A stretch of 23,915 nucleotides of DNA from JAVXNW01 sp036645575 (GCA_036645575.1 JAVXNW010000037.1:1-23915), one strand, 5' to 3'; positions 1 through 6,857 are shown, counted from the stretch's first letter. Numbers and translations: made by a program. Notes: generated from the sequence alone by a model not told the origin.

Positions 1-153
1 GCGGCGCGCGGGGGGCGGGCGCCAGCGCGGGGGGGGGGGGGGGGGGGGCGCCCCCCCCCCCCCCCCCCGCCGGAGGCACGTTTCCCTAATTATACTTCCC
101 GCCTCCCCGTTCCCCTCGCCTCCTCGTTCCCCCGTTCCCCCGCTACTTGGGGG
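1..153. repeat. Low-complexity contig edge with G20/C18 palindrome
   Basis: A run of 20 G (29-48) is followed by CG and a run of 18 C (51-68), giving a near-perfect palindrome. After it, 105-140 contains repeated GTTCCCC units. No gene is visible here. The homopolymers lie at the window edge, so they may be a sequencing or assembly artefact rather than genuine sequence. Confidence 0.7.
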
Positions 154-182
154 TTGACAACGGGGGGCGGGGCTGGTATTGT
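154..182 (+). promoter_or_regulatory. Sigma-A type promoter for the GlcG/HbpS-like gene
   Basis: A TTGACA -35 (154-159) and a TATTGT -10 (177-182) are separated by 17 bp. Transcription would start near 189, just upstream of the Shine-Dalgarno site of the gene at 210. The -35 matches consensus; the -10 is weaker. Confidence 0.6.
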
Positions 183-209
183 GATAAAAAACGATAGGAG
201 GGTTCTCGG

Positions 210-620
210 ATGGATATTGCTTTACAGCCGGCGTTTGCGCGGGTACTGGATCAGATGGCGAAGGATGCGCGCGCGGTGCCTACGCCGGGCGTGGCGATGG
301 TGGGGGTGCTCAAGGACGAGCGCTCATTTGACTGGACGTTTGACTTCCAGGTGGTCGATCGCATTCTGCGCGAAGAAGGGGCCGAGGAGCCGGCGAATTT
401 TTTTGCGGTGGTATGCTCGAAGGTGGGCGAGATGATCACCACCTTCAAAGACAGCGGAAGCGGCGTGCGCGAGTCGGTGCTGGGCGAGACCGGCTTTCGC
501 GGCGGCGCGATTGCCCCGCACAACGGCGGCTATGTGGTGTGCGCGTTCAGCGGCGGCACGTCAGATGAGGATTACGCGATCTCAAAGGCGGCGCTCGCGA
601 CGCTCAAAGGCCTGGTTTAA
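210..620 (+). CDS. Small hypothetical protein, GlcG/HbpS (DUF336)-like
   Basis: This 136-aa cytoplasmic protein has no signal peptide or membrane segment. Its C-terminal third (a GAIAPHNGG stretch, then SGGTSDEDYAI and a helix) resembles the end of GlcG/HbpS heme-binding-like proteins, where a glycine-rich strand precedes SGG..EDE. The length also fits that family (about 135-145 aa). The N-terminal half is less typical, so the assignment is tentative and no ligand can be inferred. The start at 210 follows a strong AGGAGGG site (196-202) at good spacing and lies behind a TTGACA-17-TATTGT promoter. It appears monocistronic, with a hairpin after the stop. I could not recognise a specific function. 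Confidence 0.75.
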   Translation: MDIALQPAFARVLDQMAKDARAVPTPGVAMVGVLKDERSFDWTFDFQVVDRILREEGAEEPANFFAVVCSKVGEMITTFKDSGSGVRESVLGETGFRGGAIAPHNGGYVVCAFSGGTSDEDYAISKAALATLKGLV

Positions 621-640
621 AAGAGAATACGGGCAAAACA

Positions 641-670
641 AGGCCTGCGGCGCGTTTGCGTCGCAGGCCT
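641..670. terminator. Hairpin after the GlcG-like gene
   Basis: AGGCCTGCG (641-649) pairs perfectly with CGCAGGCCT (662-670), and four more pairs including a G-T extend the stem. There is no T-tract downstream on the + strand and only a weak one on the - strand. It may be a weak or factor-assisted terminator. Confidence 0.45.
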
Positions 671-800
671 CGTCGGCATGACTGGCGCAGTTCCCCCAGC
701 AATTGATCGACCGGTGCCTGCCGGATCGCTTGCGCATAGGCGTTAGACGCCGGGGGCTGCGCGACTCGCGTGACGGGCGCAAATTGGAAAAATTTACAAG

Positions 801-828
801 TTGCCGGAAAGTACAATTTCGTTACAAT
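801..828 (+). promoter_or_regulatory. Candidate promoter of the serine recombinase gene
   Basis: TTGCCG (801-806) and TACAAT (823-828) are separated by 16 bp. The predicted transcript start near 835 leaves a leader of about 50 nt before the ATG at 889. Confidence 0.5.
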
Positions 829-888
829 AGGAAATGGGGGCGGTTTTATCCCAATGAATTGCACAGGCGCTACGGAAGGAAGACGAAG

Positions 889-1494
889 ATGCGGAAAGAA
901 CAGTGCTACGGGTATATTCGGGTGTCCACAAAAGAACAAAATGAAGACAGACAGGTGATCGCGATGCGGGAATTTGGCGTGATGGAGGGGCATATCTTCT
1001 TTGACCAGCAGTCGGGCAAGAACTTTGAGCGGCCGGGATACATACGATTGATGCACAAGGTCAAGGCGGGCGATACGCTGGTGGTCAAGAGCATCGACCG
1101 GTTGGGGCGAAATTACGCGGAGATATTGGAGCAATGGCGGATATTGACGGGGGAAAAGAAGGTGTCGATCGTCGTGCTCGACATGCCGCTGCTCGATACC
1201 CGGCAGGGGCGCGACCTGACCGGGCGACTGATTGCGGACATCGTGCTGCAATTGCTGTCCTACGTCGCGCAGACCGAGCGCGAGTTCATCCGCAAGCGCC
1301 AGTCCGAGGGCATTGCGGCGGCGAAAATGCGGGGCGTCCGCTTTGGCGCGCGCCCCAAGGCGCGCCCGGACTGCTACCCGGCGCTGCGCGAGGCGTGGCG
1401 GTGCGGCAAGATTTCCGCCCGCCAAGCCGCGATGCCGCTGGGCGTTTCGCACAAGACGTTTTTGCGCTGGGCGCGGGAGACGGTTGACGAGTAA
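889..1494 (+). CDS. Serine recombinase (resolvase/invertase family)
   Basis: This 201-aa site-specific DNA recombinase cuts and rejoins DNA through a serine-phosphodiester intermediate. The N-terminal resolvase domain begins with YIRVSTKEQ, where the Ser is the nucleophile. It also has the SIDRLGRNY segment and the arginine-rich QTEREFIRKRQ helix of the catalytic core. The C-terminus has a short Hin-type helix-turn-helix (ISARQAAMPLGVSHKTFLRWA). Size and layout match small invertases and resolvases rather than large integrases. The reading frame continues upstream to 703, but the ATG at 889 is preferred because GGAAGGA lies 8 nt upstream and the family motif starts a few residues later. No transposase or cargo gene is adjacent. 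Repeats just downstream (1525-1679) could be its sites, but this is unproven. Confidence 0.9.
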   Translation: MRKEQCYGYIRVSTKEQNEDRQVIAMREFGVMEGHIFFDQQSGKNFERPGYIRLMHKVKAGDTLVVKSIDRLGRNYAEILEQWRILTGEKKVSIVVLDMPLLDTRQGRDLTGRLIADIVLQLLSYVAQTEREFIRKRQSEGIAAAKMRGVRFGARPKARPDCYPALREAWRCGKISARQAAMPLGVSHKTFLRWARETVDE

Positions 1495-1524
1495 GATAAA
1501 TTTATTGGCAAATTATGGCGCACG

Positions 1525-1662
1525 ATGTAGACTTTATGCCCCATCCGAGAAGTTTGTCAGGTATGGTATATAAATGCCAAATATTGCCTACAAACAGCGG
1601 CCATATCGCTGCGATGATATCTACAAACGAATTATAACACGGTTGGAACGCAAAGTCTACAT
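1525..1662. repeat. 11-bp inverted repeat upstream of the diguanylate cyclase
   Basis: ATGTAGACTTT (1525-1535) is the exact reverse complement of AAAGTCTACAT (1652-1662). They flank 116 bp in the gap between the recombinase and cyclase genes. The identity does not extend beyond 11 bp on either side. Confidence 0.6.
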
Positions 1663-1679
1663 TGGAACGCAAAGTCTAC
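1643..1679 (+). repeat. Tandem direct repeat, 18 bp twice
   Basis: TTGGAACGCAAAGTCTAC occurs at 1643-1660 and again at 1662-1679, with a 19-bp period. A possible -10 (TATAAC, 1633-1638) lies just upstream, so the repeats would sit at or after the transcription start of the cyclase gene. They could be operator half-sites or recombinase-binding sites. Confidence 0.75.
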
Positions 1680-1751
1680 TTAGCGCCCACCCACGGCATT
1701 CCCCCGTGTGGGGCGAAGGAAACAACGATGTAGAAAATGAGGGTTTTGGCC

Positions 1752-3122
1752 ATGAATGGAAGGCCGCGAAGGCACAAAACGTTGGCCATCTTGGCGCTTG
1801 TCGCGCTCTTTTTGGGGCTTATGGCGCTGGCGATTGGGCATTTTGATCGAGAGAACCGGCGCGGACTGGCCGCGCAGACCCAGCTGCGCGCGCAGGACGC
1901 GGCGCTTCGCCAGGCGACCTGCCTAAGCTGCGCGCTCGACGGGCAATTTAAGGTTCTGGAGGCGTATGCGCGGCTGTTTTCGCTGCCAAGGGATCAATTT
2001 CAGCGGGTGCTGGACGCGGCGTCTGTGGACAGCGCGTTTGTAAGTCTCGCGTTTACCGGGCCTGATCAGCTGGACAAAGCCGCCGCGCCCCGGTGCTTTT
2101 TGGAGGCCATGCAGGGACGCCGCTTTGCGCAGGCGTTTTCGGAATGTGTCATGCTCGCGGTGCCGGTTCGCTCGGGCGAAGAAGTGGCGGGCGTGATGAC
2201 CGCCAGCTACAAGCCGGAGGCGCTGGGCGCGCTGCTGATGGCCGAGCAGGCGCCCAATGCCGCTTTTTTAGAGGCGTGCCTGCTGATTGACGAGCAGGGC
2301 GCGGTGATCGCGCAGGCGGGGCAGATGGCGGCGCATGGCCAAGCGGGCGGGCCCGAACTGACCGAAGGCGACCATGCGCGCCTCCTGCAGGCGCCCAGCG
2401 GCCAGACCCACCTCGCTTCCGATCATGGCGCGTGCTTCGTGACCGTCTATGAGGCGGGCGTGGACGGGTGGCGGCTGGTGAGCGTGCGTGCGCGGGAAGA
2501 GATGCTGGCGGGCTACCGGTTTATCACGGTCAACGCGGCGTGGCTCGCGGCTGCCATGCTGGCCATTCTGGGCGCGCTGTTCATCGCCTACCGGTTTGTG
2601 ATGCGCGCGGAGCGCAGGGAGGTCGAGCTTTTGCGGGAGCGGGCGGACTGCGACGCCATGACCGGCTTTTTCAACAAGCGGGCGACCGAGGCGCTGATCT
2701 GCGCGGCCATTGAAGGCGGAAATGGCATTCACAGCCTGTTTATGCTGGATCTGGACGGACTCAAGGGCATCAACGACACCTATGGGCATTCGGCGGGCGA
2801 CGACGCGCTGCTTCGGGTTGCGCAGGCGATCCGCTCGTCGGTCCGCGAGAGCGACGCCGTCGGCCGAGTGGGCGGCGACGAGTTCATGATCTTTCTAAAC
2901 AACATCGGGGGCATCGGCCGCGCGCAGGAGGTCGCCGAGCGCATCATTGAAAAATTGGGCGAGGCCAACGGCGAGGACGCGCTCAACTTCCCACTGACCT
3001 GCAGCATCGGCATCGCCATGACCAGCGGAACCGACACGTTTGAAAAACTGTATCGCGAGGCCGACAAGGCGCTCTATCGCGCAAAAAACGAGGGAAAGAA
3101 TCGATTCATCTTCTATTCATAG
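1752..3122 (+). CDS. Membrane diguanylate cyclase (GGDEF) with external sensor region
   Basis: This 456-aa protein makes cyclic di-GMP from two GTP. A transmembrane segment lies at about residues 10-28. An extracytoplasmic sensor-like region of about 225 residues follows, then a second membrane helix (about 256-283) and a C-terminal GGDEF domain. The active-site loop RVGGDEF (GGDEF at about 374-378) is intact, and RESD five residues upstream forms the RxxD inhibitory site, so product feedback is expected. I chose the ATG at 1752 because GAGGG lies about 8 nt upstream. An in-frame ATG at 1737 has poorer spacing. It has no EAL domain. The external region is cache-like in position, but no ligand can be named. 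A strong terminator follows the stop. Confidence 0.9.
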   Translation: MNGRPRRHKTLAILALVALFLGLMALAIGHFDRENRRGLAAQTQLRAQDAALRQATCLSCALDGQFKVLEAYARLFSLPRDQFQRVLDAASVDSAFVSLAFTGPDQLDKAAAPRCFLEAMQGRRFAQAFSECVMLAVPVRSGEEVAGVMTASYKPEALGALLMAEQAPNAAFLEACLLIDEQGAVIAQAGQMAAHGQAGGPELTEGDHARLLQAPSGQTHLASDHGACFVTVYEAGVDGWRLVSVRAREEMLAGYRFITVNAAWLAAAMLAILGALFIAYRFVMRAERREVELLRERADCDAMTGFFNKRATEALICAAIEGGNGIHSLFMLDLDGLKGINDTYGHSAGDDALLRVAQAIRSSVRESDAVGRVGGDEFMIFLNNIGGIGRAQEVAERIIEKLGEANGEDALNFPLTCSIGIAMTSGTDTFEKLYREADKALYRAKNEGKNRFIFYS

Positions 3123-3156
3123 AAAATACGCGGCGGGAAGCGGCGCGCCGGGCAAG

Positions 3157-3194
3157 CGGCGGGGCGGAGATTTAATCCCCCCCGCCGTATTTTT
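3157..3194 (+). terminator. Rho-independent terminator of the first cyclase gene
   Basis: CGGCGGGG (3157-3164) pairs with CCCCGCCG (3180-3187), followed by TATTTTT. Confidence 0.75.
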
Positions 3195-3271
3195 GCGCGG
3201 GCGAAAGGCGGGACGTTTATACAAAATTAGCACCATGCCGGATCGTATTAACGGCGCATTTGTGCGACGCG

Positions 3272-3280
3272 TGCTATACT
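3272..3280 (+). promoter_or_regulatory. Extended -10 promoter of the Trk/Kdp cluster
   Basis: TGCTATACT (3272-3280) is an extended -10 element. No good -35 lies 17 bp upstream, as is usual for extended -10 promoters. Transcription would start near 3287, leaving almost no leader before the first gene. This makes a leader riboswitch unlikely. Confidence 0.6.
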
Positions 3281-3296
3281 AAAACGGGTGATCATT

Positions 3297-3497
3297 ATGA
3301 TGGCTATTGTGATTGTCGCGTTTGTAGGCGTGATGGGATTGGGCTATTTTCTGATGGCGCGCATCGATCGCTACCTGGAAAGGGGCGGCATCGTGCCCGA
3401 TGGCGCGTTCGGGGCGGAAGCCCGTGCGCAAAAATCGATTACGTTGGCGGAGCTGAACGGCGGGGCGGGCGCTGTGCCGGGCGGCGAAAGGGGTTAA
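3297..3497 (+). CDS. Small single-pass membrane protein upstream of trkA
   Basis: This protein of about 66 aa has one hydrophobic helix at residues 2-22 followed by a short charged tail (MARIDRYLERGG), which should be cytoplasmic. I do not recognise a named family. It is the first gene of the potassium-type cluster and ends 3 bp before the trkA ATG, so the two are almost certainly co-expressed. It could be an accessory or assembly subunit of a Trk/Ktr system, but that is inferred from position only. The start is uncertain: ATGs at 3297 and 3300 lie behind GGGTGA, and an in-frame GTG at 3288 would be nearly leaderless given the predicted promoter. Confidence 0.65.
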   Translation: MMAIVIVAFVGVMGLGYFLMARIDRYLERGGIVPDGAFGAEARAQKSITLAELNGGAGAVPGGERG

Positions 3498-3500
3498 CCG

Positions 3501-4151
3501 ATGAAATCCATGTTGGTGATCGGGCTGGGTCGCTTTGGCAAGCACCTGGCTCAAAAGTGTATGGAATTGGGCAATGAAGTGATGGTGGTGGACAAGGATG
3601 AGGCGTGCGTGCGGGCGCTGTGCAATGAGGTGACCGAGGCGCACGTGGGCGACTGCAAGGATGAAGAGGTGCTGCGCGCGCTGGGGGTCAGCAACTTTGA
3701 CGTCTGCTTTGTGTGCACCTCGAGCGACTTTCAGTCCTCCCTTGAAGTCACCTCGCTGCTCAAGGAGCTGGGCGCGAAAAAGGTGGTCTCCAAGGCCGAC
3801 CGCGACATTCACGCCAAATTCCTTTTGCGCAACGGCGCGGACGAGGTGGTCTATCCCGAGCGGGACATGGCCTCGCGCGCGGCGGTGAAATACTCCAACA
3901 ACCGGACGTTCGACTATGTGGAATTGTCGCCGGACTACGCCATCTTCGAGGTGAAGTTGCCGGAAGGCTGGGCGGGCAAGACCGTGCGCGAGCTCAACGT
4001 GCGCAAGCGCTTTGACGTCAACGTCATTGCGGTCAAGCTGGATGGCAAGGTGATCGCCATGATCGACGCGGACCACGCCTTTGATCCCGACGAGCACTTG
4101 ATCATCGCCGGAAACCGCCACAGCGGCATGCGCCTTTTCGAAAGGCGGTAA
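3501..4151 (+). CDS. trkA: TrkA/KtrA-type potassium uptake regulatory protein (RCK)
   Basis: This 216-aa cytoplasmic regulatory subunit of a Trk/Ktr potassium transporter gates the membrane subunit in response to bound nucleotide. The N-terminal RCK_N Rossmann fold starts with VIGLGRFGKHLA (GxGxxG), with an acidic residue ending the second strand (VVDKDE). A C-terminal RCK_C domain covers roughly residues 135-216. The length matches the single-RCK KtrA form rather than the doubled TrkA of proteobacteria. GAAAGGGG lies 7 nt before the ATG. No TrkH/KtrB membrane subunit is encoded in the window, so its partner must be elsewhere. The last codons contain an inverted repeat (4131-4147) that overlaps the promoter region of the next gene. 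Confidence 0.9.
   Translation: MKSMLVIGLGRFGKHLAQKCMELGNEVMVVDKDEACVRALCNEVTEAHVGDCKDEEVLRALGVSNFDVCFVCTSSDFQSSLEVTSLLKELGAKKVVSKADRDIHAKFLLRNGADEVVYPERDMASRAAVKYSNNRTFDYVELSPDYAIFEVKLPEGWAGKTVRELNVRKRFDVNVIAVKLDGKVIAMIDADHAFDPDEHLIIAGNRHSGMRLFERR
4131..4147. repeat. Palindrome at the end of trkA, possible operator
   Basis: CGCCTTT (4131-4137) and AAAGGCG (4141-4147) form a perfect inverted repeat with a TCG centre. It covers the -35 position (4135-4140) of the promoter whose -10 is at 4158-4163. It could be an operator or simply the end-of-gene sequence. Confidence 0.45.
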
Positions 4152-4154
4152 CTG

Positions 4155-4163
4155 TGCTATAAT
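4155..4163 (+). promoter_or_regulatory. Extended -10 promoter for the KdpD-like gene
   Basis: TGCTATAAT (4155-4163) is a consensus extended -10, with a weak TTTTCG 17 bp upstream. Transcription would start near 4170, inside the following hairpin. It closely resembles TGCTATACT, the promoter element in front of the first gene of the cluster. Confidence 0.65.
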
Positions 4164-4187
4164 ACCCCCGAGAGGGGGTGTTTTTTT
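4164..4187 (+). terminator. Rho-independent terminator between trkA and the kinase gene
   Basis: ACCCCC (4164-4169), a GAGA tetraloop and GGGGGT (4174-4179) are followed by G and seven T. It should stop most transcripts from the upstream promoter. Its right arm GGGGGTG is also the only Shine-Dalgarno-like sequence before the kinase start. Confidence 0.85.
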
Positions 4188-4191
4188 GCCT

Positions 4192-5601
4192 ATGCGCGAT
4201 AAAAAGAAGGTCGGCTTGTCGATCGTCAAGACGCTGATGGTGCTTGGCGTGGCCACTGCGCTCTCGCTTTGGCAGACGGTGCCCGGGATCGGGCGCGAAA
4301 GCGTGATCCTGATCTACCTGCTGGGCGTGCTGTTTGTCAATATATTGACCTATGGCTACCTCTATAGCTTGATCGCCTCGATCGCGAGCGTCATGCTGCT
4401 CAACTATTTTTTCACCCAACCCCAATACACCTTCCTCATCTCCAGCGCCGAGGACGTCATGTTGCTGGGCTTTTTTTTGATCACCTCCGTGGTTTCGGGA
4501 ACCGTCACCACCAACCTGCAGCGGCAGATGGCGCTCTCCCATAAAAACGAAATGACCGCGCGCCTGCTCTATGAGGTGTCGGCCGGATTTGTCCACGCGA
4601 CCGGCGAAAGCTCGATCGCGCAGCGCGGCATCGGCTACATCCGCGAGCATACCGGGTGCGAAAGCAGGGTGACGCTTGACAAGGCCACCTATGGCGATCC
4701 GCCCAAGGACGCGGGCGTCGCGGAAAGCTTGGCGATCCCGGGCGCGTCGCGCACGCTGGGCACGCTCACGGTCTACCACAAGCCGGGCGAGGCGCACAGC
4801 GAGCTTGCGGGCGAGCTGATCGTGCATACGGTGCTCACGCAGTTGGGCATTGCGCTTGACCGCGAGTACACCTACCGCGAGCGCGAGGAGATCCGCGTCG
4901 CGATGGAGCGCGAGCAATTGCGCTCGACGCTACTGCGCGCGGTGGCGCACGACCTGCGCAGCCCGCTCACCGCGCTGTCGGGCGCGAGCGCGCTCTTGGC
5001 GGACAACTACGATCACTTGACCGATCAGGAGCGCAGGCGGCTGGCGAGCGACCTCAGCGAGGAGATCGTGTGGCTGACCAATTTGGTGGAGAACATCCTG
5101 AACATGACGCGCGTGAGCGACAACTTTCTGTCGCTCAGCAAGCAGGACGAGGTGGTGGACGACGTGGCGTCCGAAGCGGTCGGGCACATGAGGCGGCTGC
5201 TCAACGACCGCGTGCTGCGGGTCAAGCTGCCCGACGAGGTGGTGGTCGTGCCGATGGACGGGCGGCTGATCACGCAGGTGCTGATCAACCTCATAGACAA
5301 CGCCGTCAAGCACACAAGCCCCGGCGACACGATCGAATTGCGCGTTCAGGCGGGGGACGGCGTCGTGACGTTTGTTGTCGAGGACAGCGGCGAGGGCATC
5401 AACGACAAGGTCAAGGACACGCTGTTTGAGGGATTCGTGACGCTCGAGCGCCGGGTCACCGATGGAAAGCGCGGCATTGGCCTGGGCCTTGCGATCGCCA
5501 AGTCGGTGGTCGAGGCGCATGGCGGCGAGATTCACGCCGAAAACCGAAAAGAGGGCGGCGCGCGCTTTACGTTCACGCTGCCGTGGGAGGGAAGAACATG
5601 A
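4192..5601 (+). CDS. kdpD: KdpD-like sensor histidine kinase lacking the KdpD/Usp N-terminus
   Basis: This 469-aa membrane histidine kinase should phosphorylate the regulator encoded next. A DUF4118-type block of four transmembrane helices lies at about residues 10-105, followed by a GAF-like linker (about 115-230). The HisKA dimerisation domain has the phospho-acceptor in AVAHDLRSPLTAL (His253). The HATPase domain has the N-box LIDNAVKH (Asn370), VEDSGEGI and GIGLGLAIAKS. Full KdpD is about 900 aa; the ATP-binding/Usp N-terminal half is absent. Start choice: ATG 4192, or TTG 4186, which would sit 5 nt after the hairpin-bound GGGGGTG. The last four bases (ATGA) overlap the next gene. No kdpFABC genes are nearby, so its target may be the Trk system. 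Confidence 0.88.
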   Translation: MRDKKKVGLSIVKTLMVLGVATALSLWQTVPGIGRESVILIYLLGVLFVNILTYGYLYSLIASIASVMLLNYFFTQPQYTFLISSAEDVMLLGFFLITSVVSGTVTTNLQRQMALSHKNEMTARLLYEVSAGFVHATGESSIAQRGIGYIREHTGCESRVTLDKATYGDPPKDAGVAESLAIPGASRTLGTLTVYHKPGEAHSELAGELIVHTVLTQLGIALDREYTYREREEIRVAMEREQLRSTLLRAVAHDLRSPLTALSGASALLADNYDHLTDQERRRLASDLSEEIVWLTNLVENILNMTRVSDNFLSLSKQDEVVDDVASEAVGHMRRLLNDRVLRVKLPDEVVVVPMDGRLITQVLINLIDNAVKHTSPGDTIELRVQAGDGVVTFVVEDSGEGINDKVKDTLFEGFVTLERRVTDGKRGIGLGLAIAKSVVEAHGGEIHAENRKEGGARFTFTLPWEGRT

Positions 5602-6296
5602 TCGGCAAGCCGACCATCCTCATCGTCGAGGACGACAAATACATCTCGGGATTCATGGAGATGTCGCTTAAGCAGGAGGGCTATCCGGTCTTGCGCGCGG
5701 CGACCGCGGCGGAGTGCCTGTTCCTGTTTTCGGGCAATCACCCGGATATCGTGCTGCTCGACCTCGGGCTGCCCGATCAGGACGGGCTGGGCGTGATCCG
5801 GGAGGTGCGCGCGTTTTCGCATACGCCCATCGTCGTGGTGTCCGCGCGCGGGCAGGAGTCGGAGAAGATCGAGGCGCTGGACGCGGGCGCGGACGACTAT
5901 GTGACCAAGCCCTTCCACATGGGCGAGTTGCTCGCGCGGGTGCGCGTGATTGAGCGCAAGCTGGCGCAGGCGGGCGCGCAGGCGGACGCGGGCAGCGTAT
6001 TTGAGCAAGGCGACCTGCGGGTGGACTATGAAAAGCGCAAGGTCACGACCGACGCGGTCGAGGCGCACTTGACGCCCATGGAGTACAAGCTCTTGACCCT
6101 GCTGATCGCCAACAAGGGGAAGGTGCTCACGCACAACTTCATCGCCCGCGAGGTGTGGGGCTATGCCGACATGGCCGACACCCGCACGCTGCGCGTCGTG
6201 ATGGCCAACCTGCGCAGAAAGCTCGAAAAGGACACCGCCCAGCCCCGCCACATCCTAACCGAGATAGGCGTAGGCTATCGCTTTTCCGACGAGTGA
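5598..6296 (+). CDS. kdpE: KdpE-like response regulator (OmpR/PhoB family)
   Basis: This 232-aa transcription factor is activated by phosphorylation. The receiver domain (1-120) has the acidic pair in IVEDDKYI, the phospho-acceptor Asp55 in VLLDLGLPD, and Lys104 in YVTKPF. The C-terminal winged-helix domain runs from LTPMEYKLLTLL to IGVGYRF. The ATG at 5598 overlaps the kinase stop by ATGA, with GGGAGGG upstream, so translation is coupled. An in-frame GTG at 5583 is less likely. Its targets cannot be seen here; potassium transport genes are inferred from the neighbours and from the DUF4118 kinase. Three copies of AGTGAGGCG follow from the stop codon onward. Confidence 0.9.
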   Translation: MIGKPTILIVEDDKYISGFMEMSLKQEGYPVLRAATAAECLFLFSGNHPDIVLLDLGLPDQDGLGVIREVRAFSHTPIVVVSARGQESEKIEALDAGADDYVTKPFHMGELLARVRVIERKLAQAGAQADAGSVFEQGDLRVDYEKRKVTTDAVEAHLTPMEYKLLTLLIANKGKVLTHNFIAREVWGYADMADTRTLRVVMANLRRKLEKDTAQPRHILTEIGVGYRFSDE

Positions 6297-6361
6297 GGCG
6301 GCGCCCAAGGGCTTAAGCGACAAGTGAGGCGGTGAGTGAGGCGAGCGCCCAAGCGCCCAAG
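6292..6361 (+). repeat. Short repeats after the kdpE stop
   Basis: AGTGAGGCG occurs at 6292-6300, 6323-6331 and 6335-6343. GCGCCCAAG occurs at 6301-6309, 6345-6353 and 6353-6361. They look like degraded duplications of the gene end. A 7-bp stem (CGAGCGC 6342-6348 with GCGCTCG 6372-6378) lies in the same convergent gap, without a T-tract. Confidence 0.6.
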
Positions 6362-6392
6362 CGGCGATTGAGCGCTCGCGGGCGCATGGCCG

Positions 6393-6857
6393 CTACAGCA
6401 CTTGGCCGTTCAGGATGGCCTTTTGCAATTGATCGCCGCAGTAGAGGAGCTTTAGCGAGAAAAAGGGGGCGCGGGCCTCGAGCAGGTCGAGAAATATCTG
6501 GTCGCCCGCCCACAGGGGGAGTTTTCGCATCGCGCGCTTGTCCACCCACTCAAGGTCGCCCTCGTCGCAATCGATCAGCGTGCCGGTAAAGGACGTCGCG
6601 GTGAACAGGTGCATGTATTCGGTCGGCCAGCGGTCGCTCACAAAGGTGACCAGCCCGCCATATCGGTAGTCGGTCAGCACAAGGCCGGTCTCCTCGAGCG
6701 CCTCGCGCAGCACGCATTCCTCGGGGCTTTCGTCCTTTTCAAACTTGCCGCCGATGCCGATCCACTTGTCGTGGTTTAGGTCGTTTTCCTTTTTCGTGCG
6801 GTGCAGCATCAAATACTGCCCGTCCTTTTCGATGTAGCAAAGCGTCGTATTGATCAC
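6393..6857 (-). CDS. Nudix hydrolase (MutT-like)
   Basis: This 154-aa hydrolase should cleave a nucleoside diphosphate linked to another group; 8-oxo-dGTP clean-up is the usual pipeline label. The Nudix box is complete: G-x5-E-x7-REALEETGL within residues 36-60, including GGKFEKDES. The N-terminal INTTLCYIEKDGQYLMLHR and the WIGIGGKFE context are typical of MutT-like 8-oxo-dGTP diphosphatases in Bacillota. The substrate remains unproven. The start is GTG at 6857, overlapping the stop of the upstream exporter gene by GTGA, with AGGAGG 8 nt before it. It is the last gene of a three-gene operon. Confidence 0.92.
   Translation of the reverse strand: MINTTLCYIEKDGQYLMLHRTKKENDLNHDKWIGIGGKFEKDESPEECVLREALEETGLVLTDYRYGGLVTFVSDRWPTEYMHLFTATSFTGTLIDCDEGDLEWVDKRAMRKLPLWAGDQIFLDLLEARAPFFSLKLLYCGDQLQKAILNGQVL

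Noticed and set aside
604..1452. Long minus-strand open frame of 282 codons opposite the recombinase
   Set aside because: It lies opposite a clear serine recombinase and has the biased His/Arg/Leu-rich composition of an antisense frame in GC-rich DNA.
889..1494. Recombinase as part of an integrated element or prophage
   Set aside because: No integrase partner, phage genes, attachment repeats or tRNA target are seen around it; it is a lone gene.
1643..1679. Possible CRISPR repeats
   Set aside because: Only two adjacent copies with no spacer between them, and no cas genes.
3195..3296. Possible c-di-AMP riboswitch before the potassium genes
   Set aside because: The predicted promoter leaves almost no leader, so there is no room for the structure.
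3279..4917. Long minus-strand open frames opposite trkA and the kinase gene
   Set aside because: They are antisense to well-supported genes, have no ribosome sites in context and show shadow-type composition (Ala, His, Arg, Gln rich).
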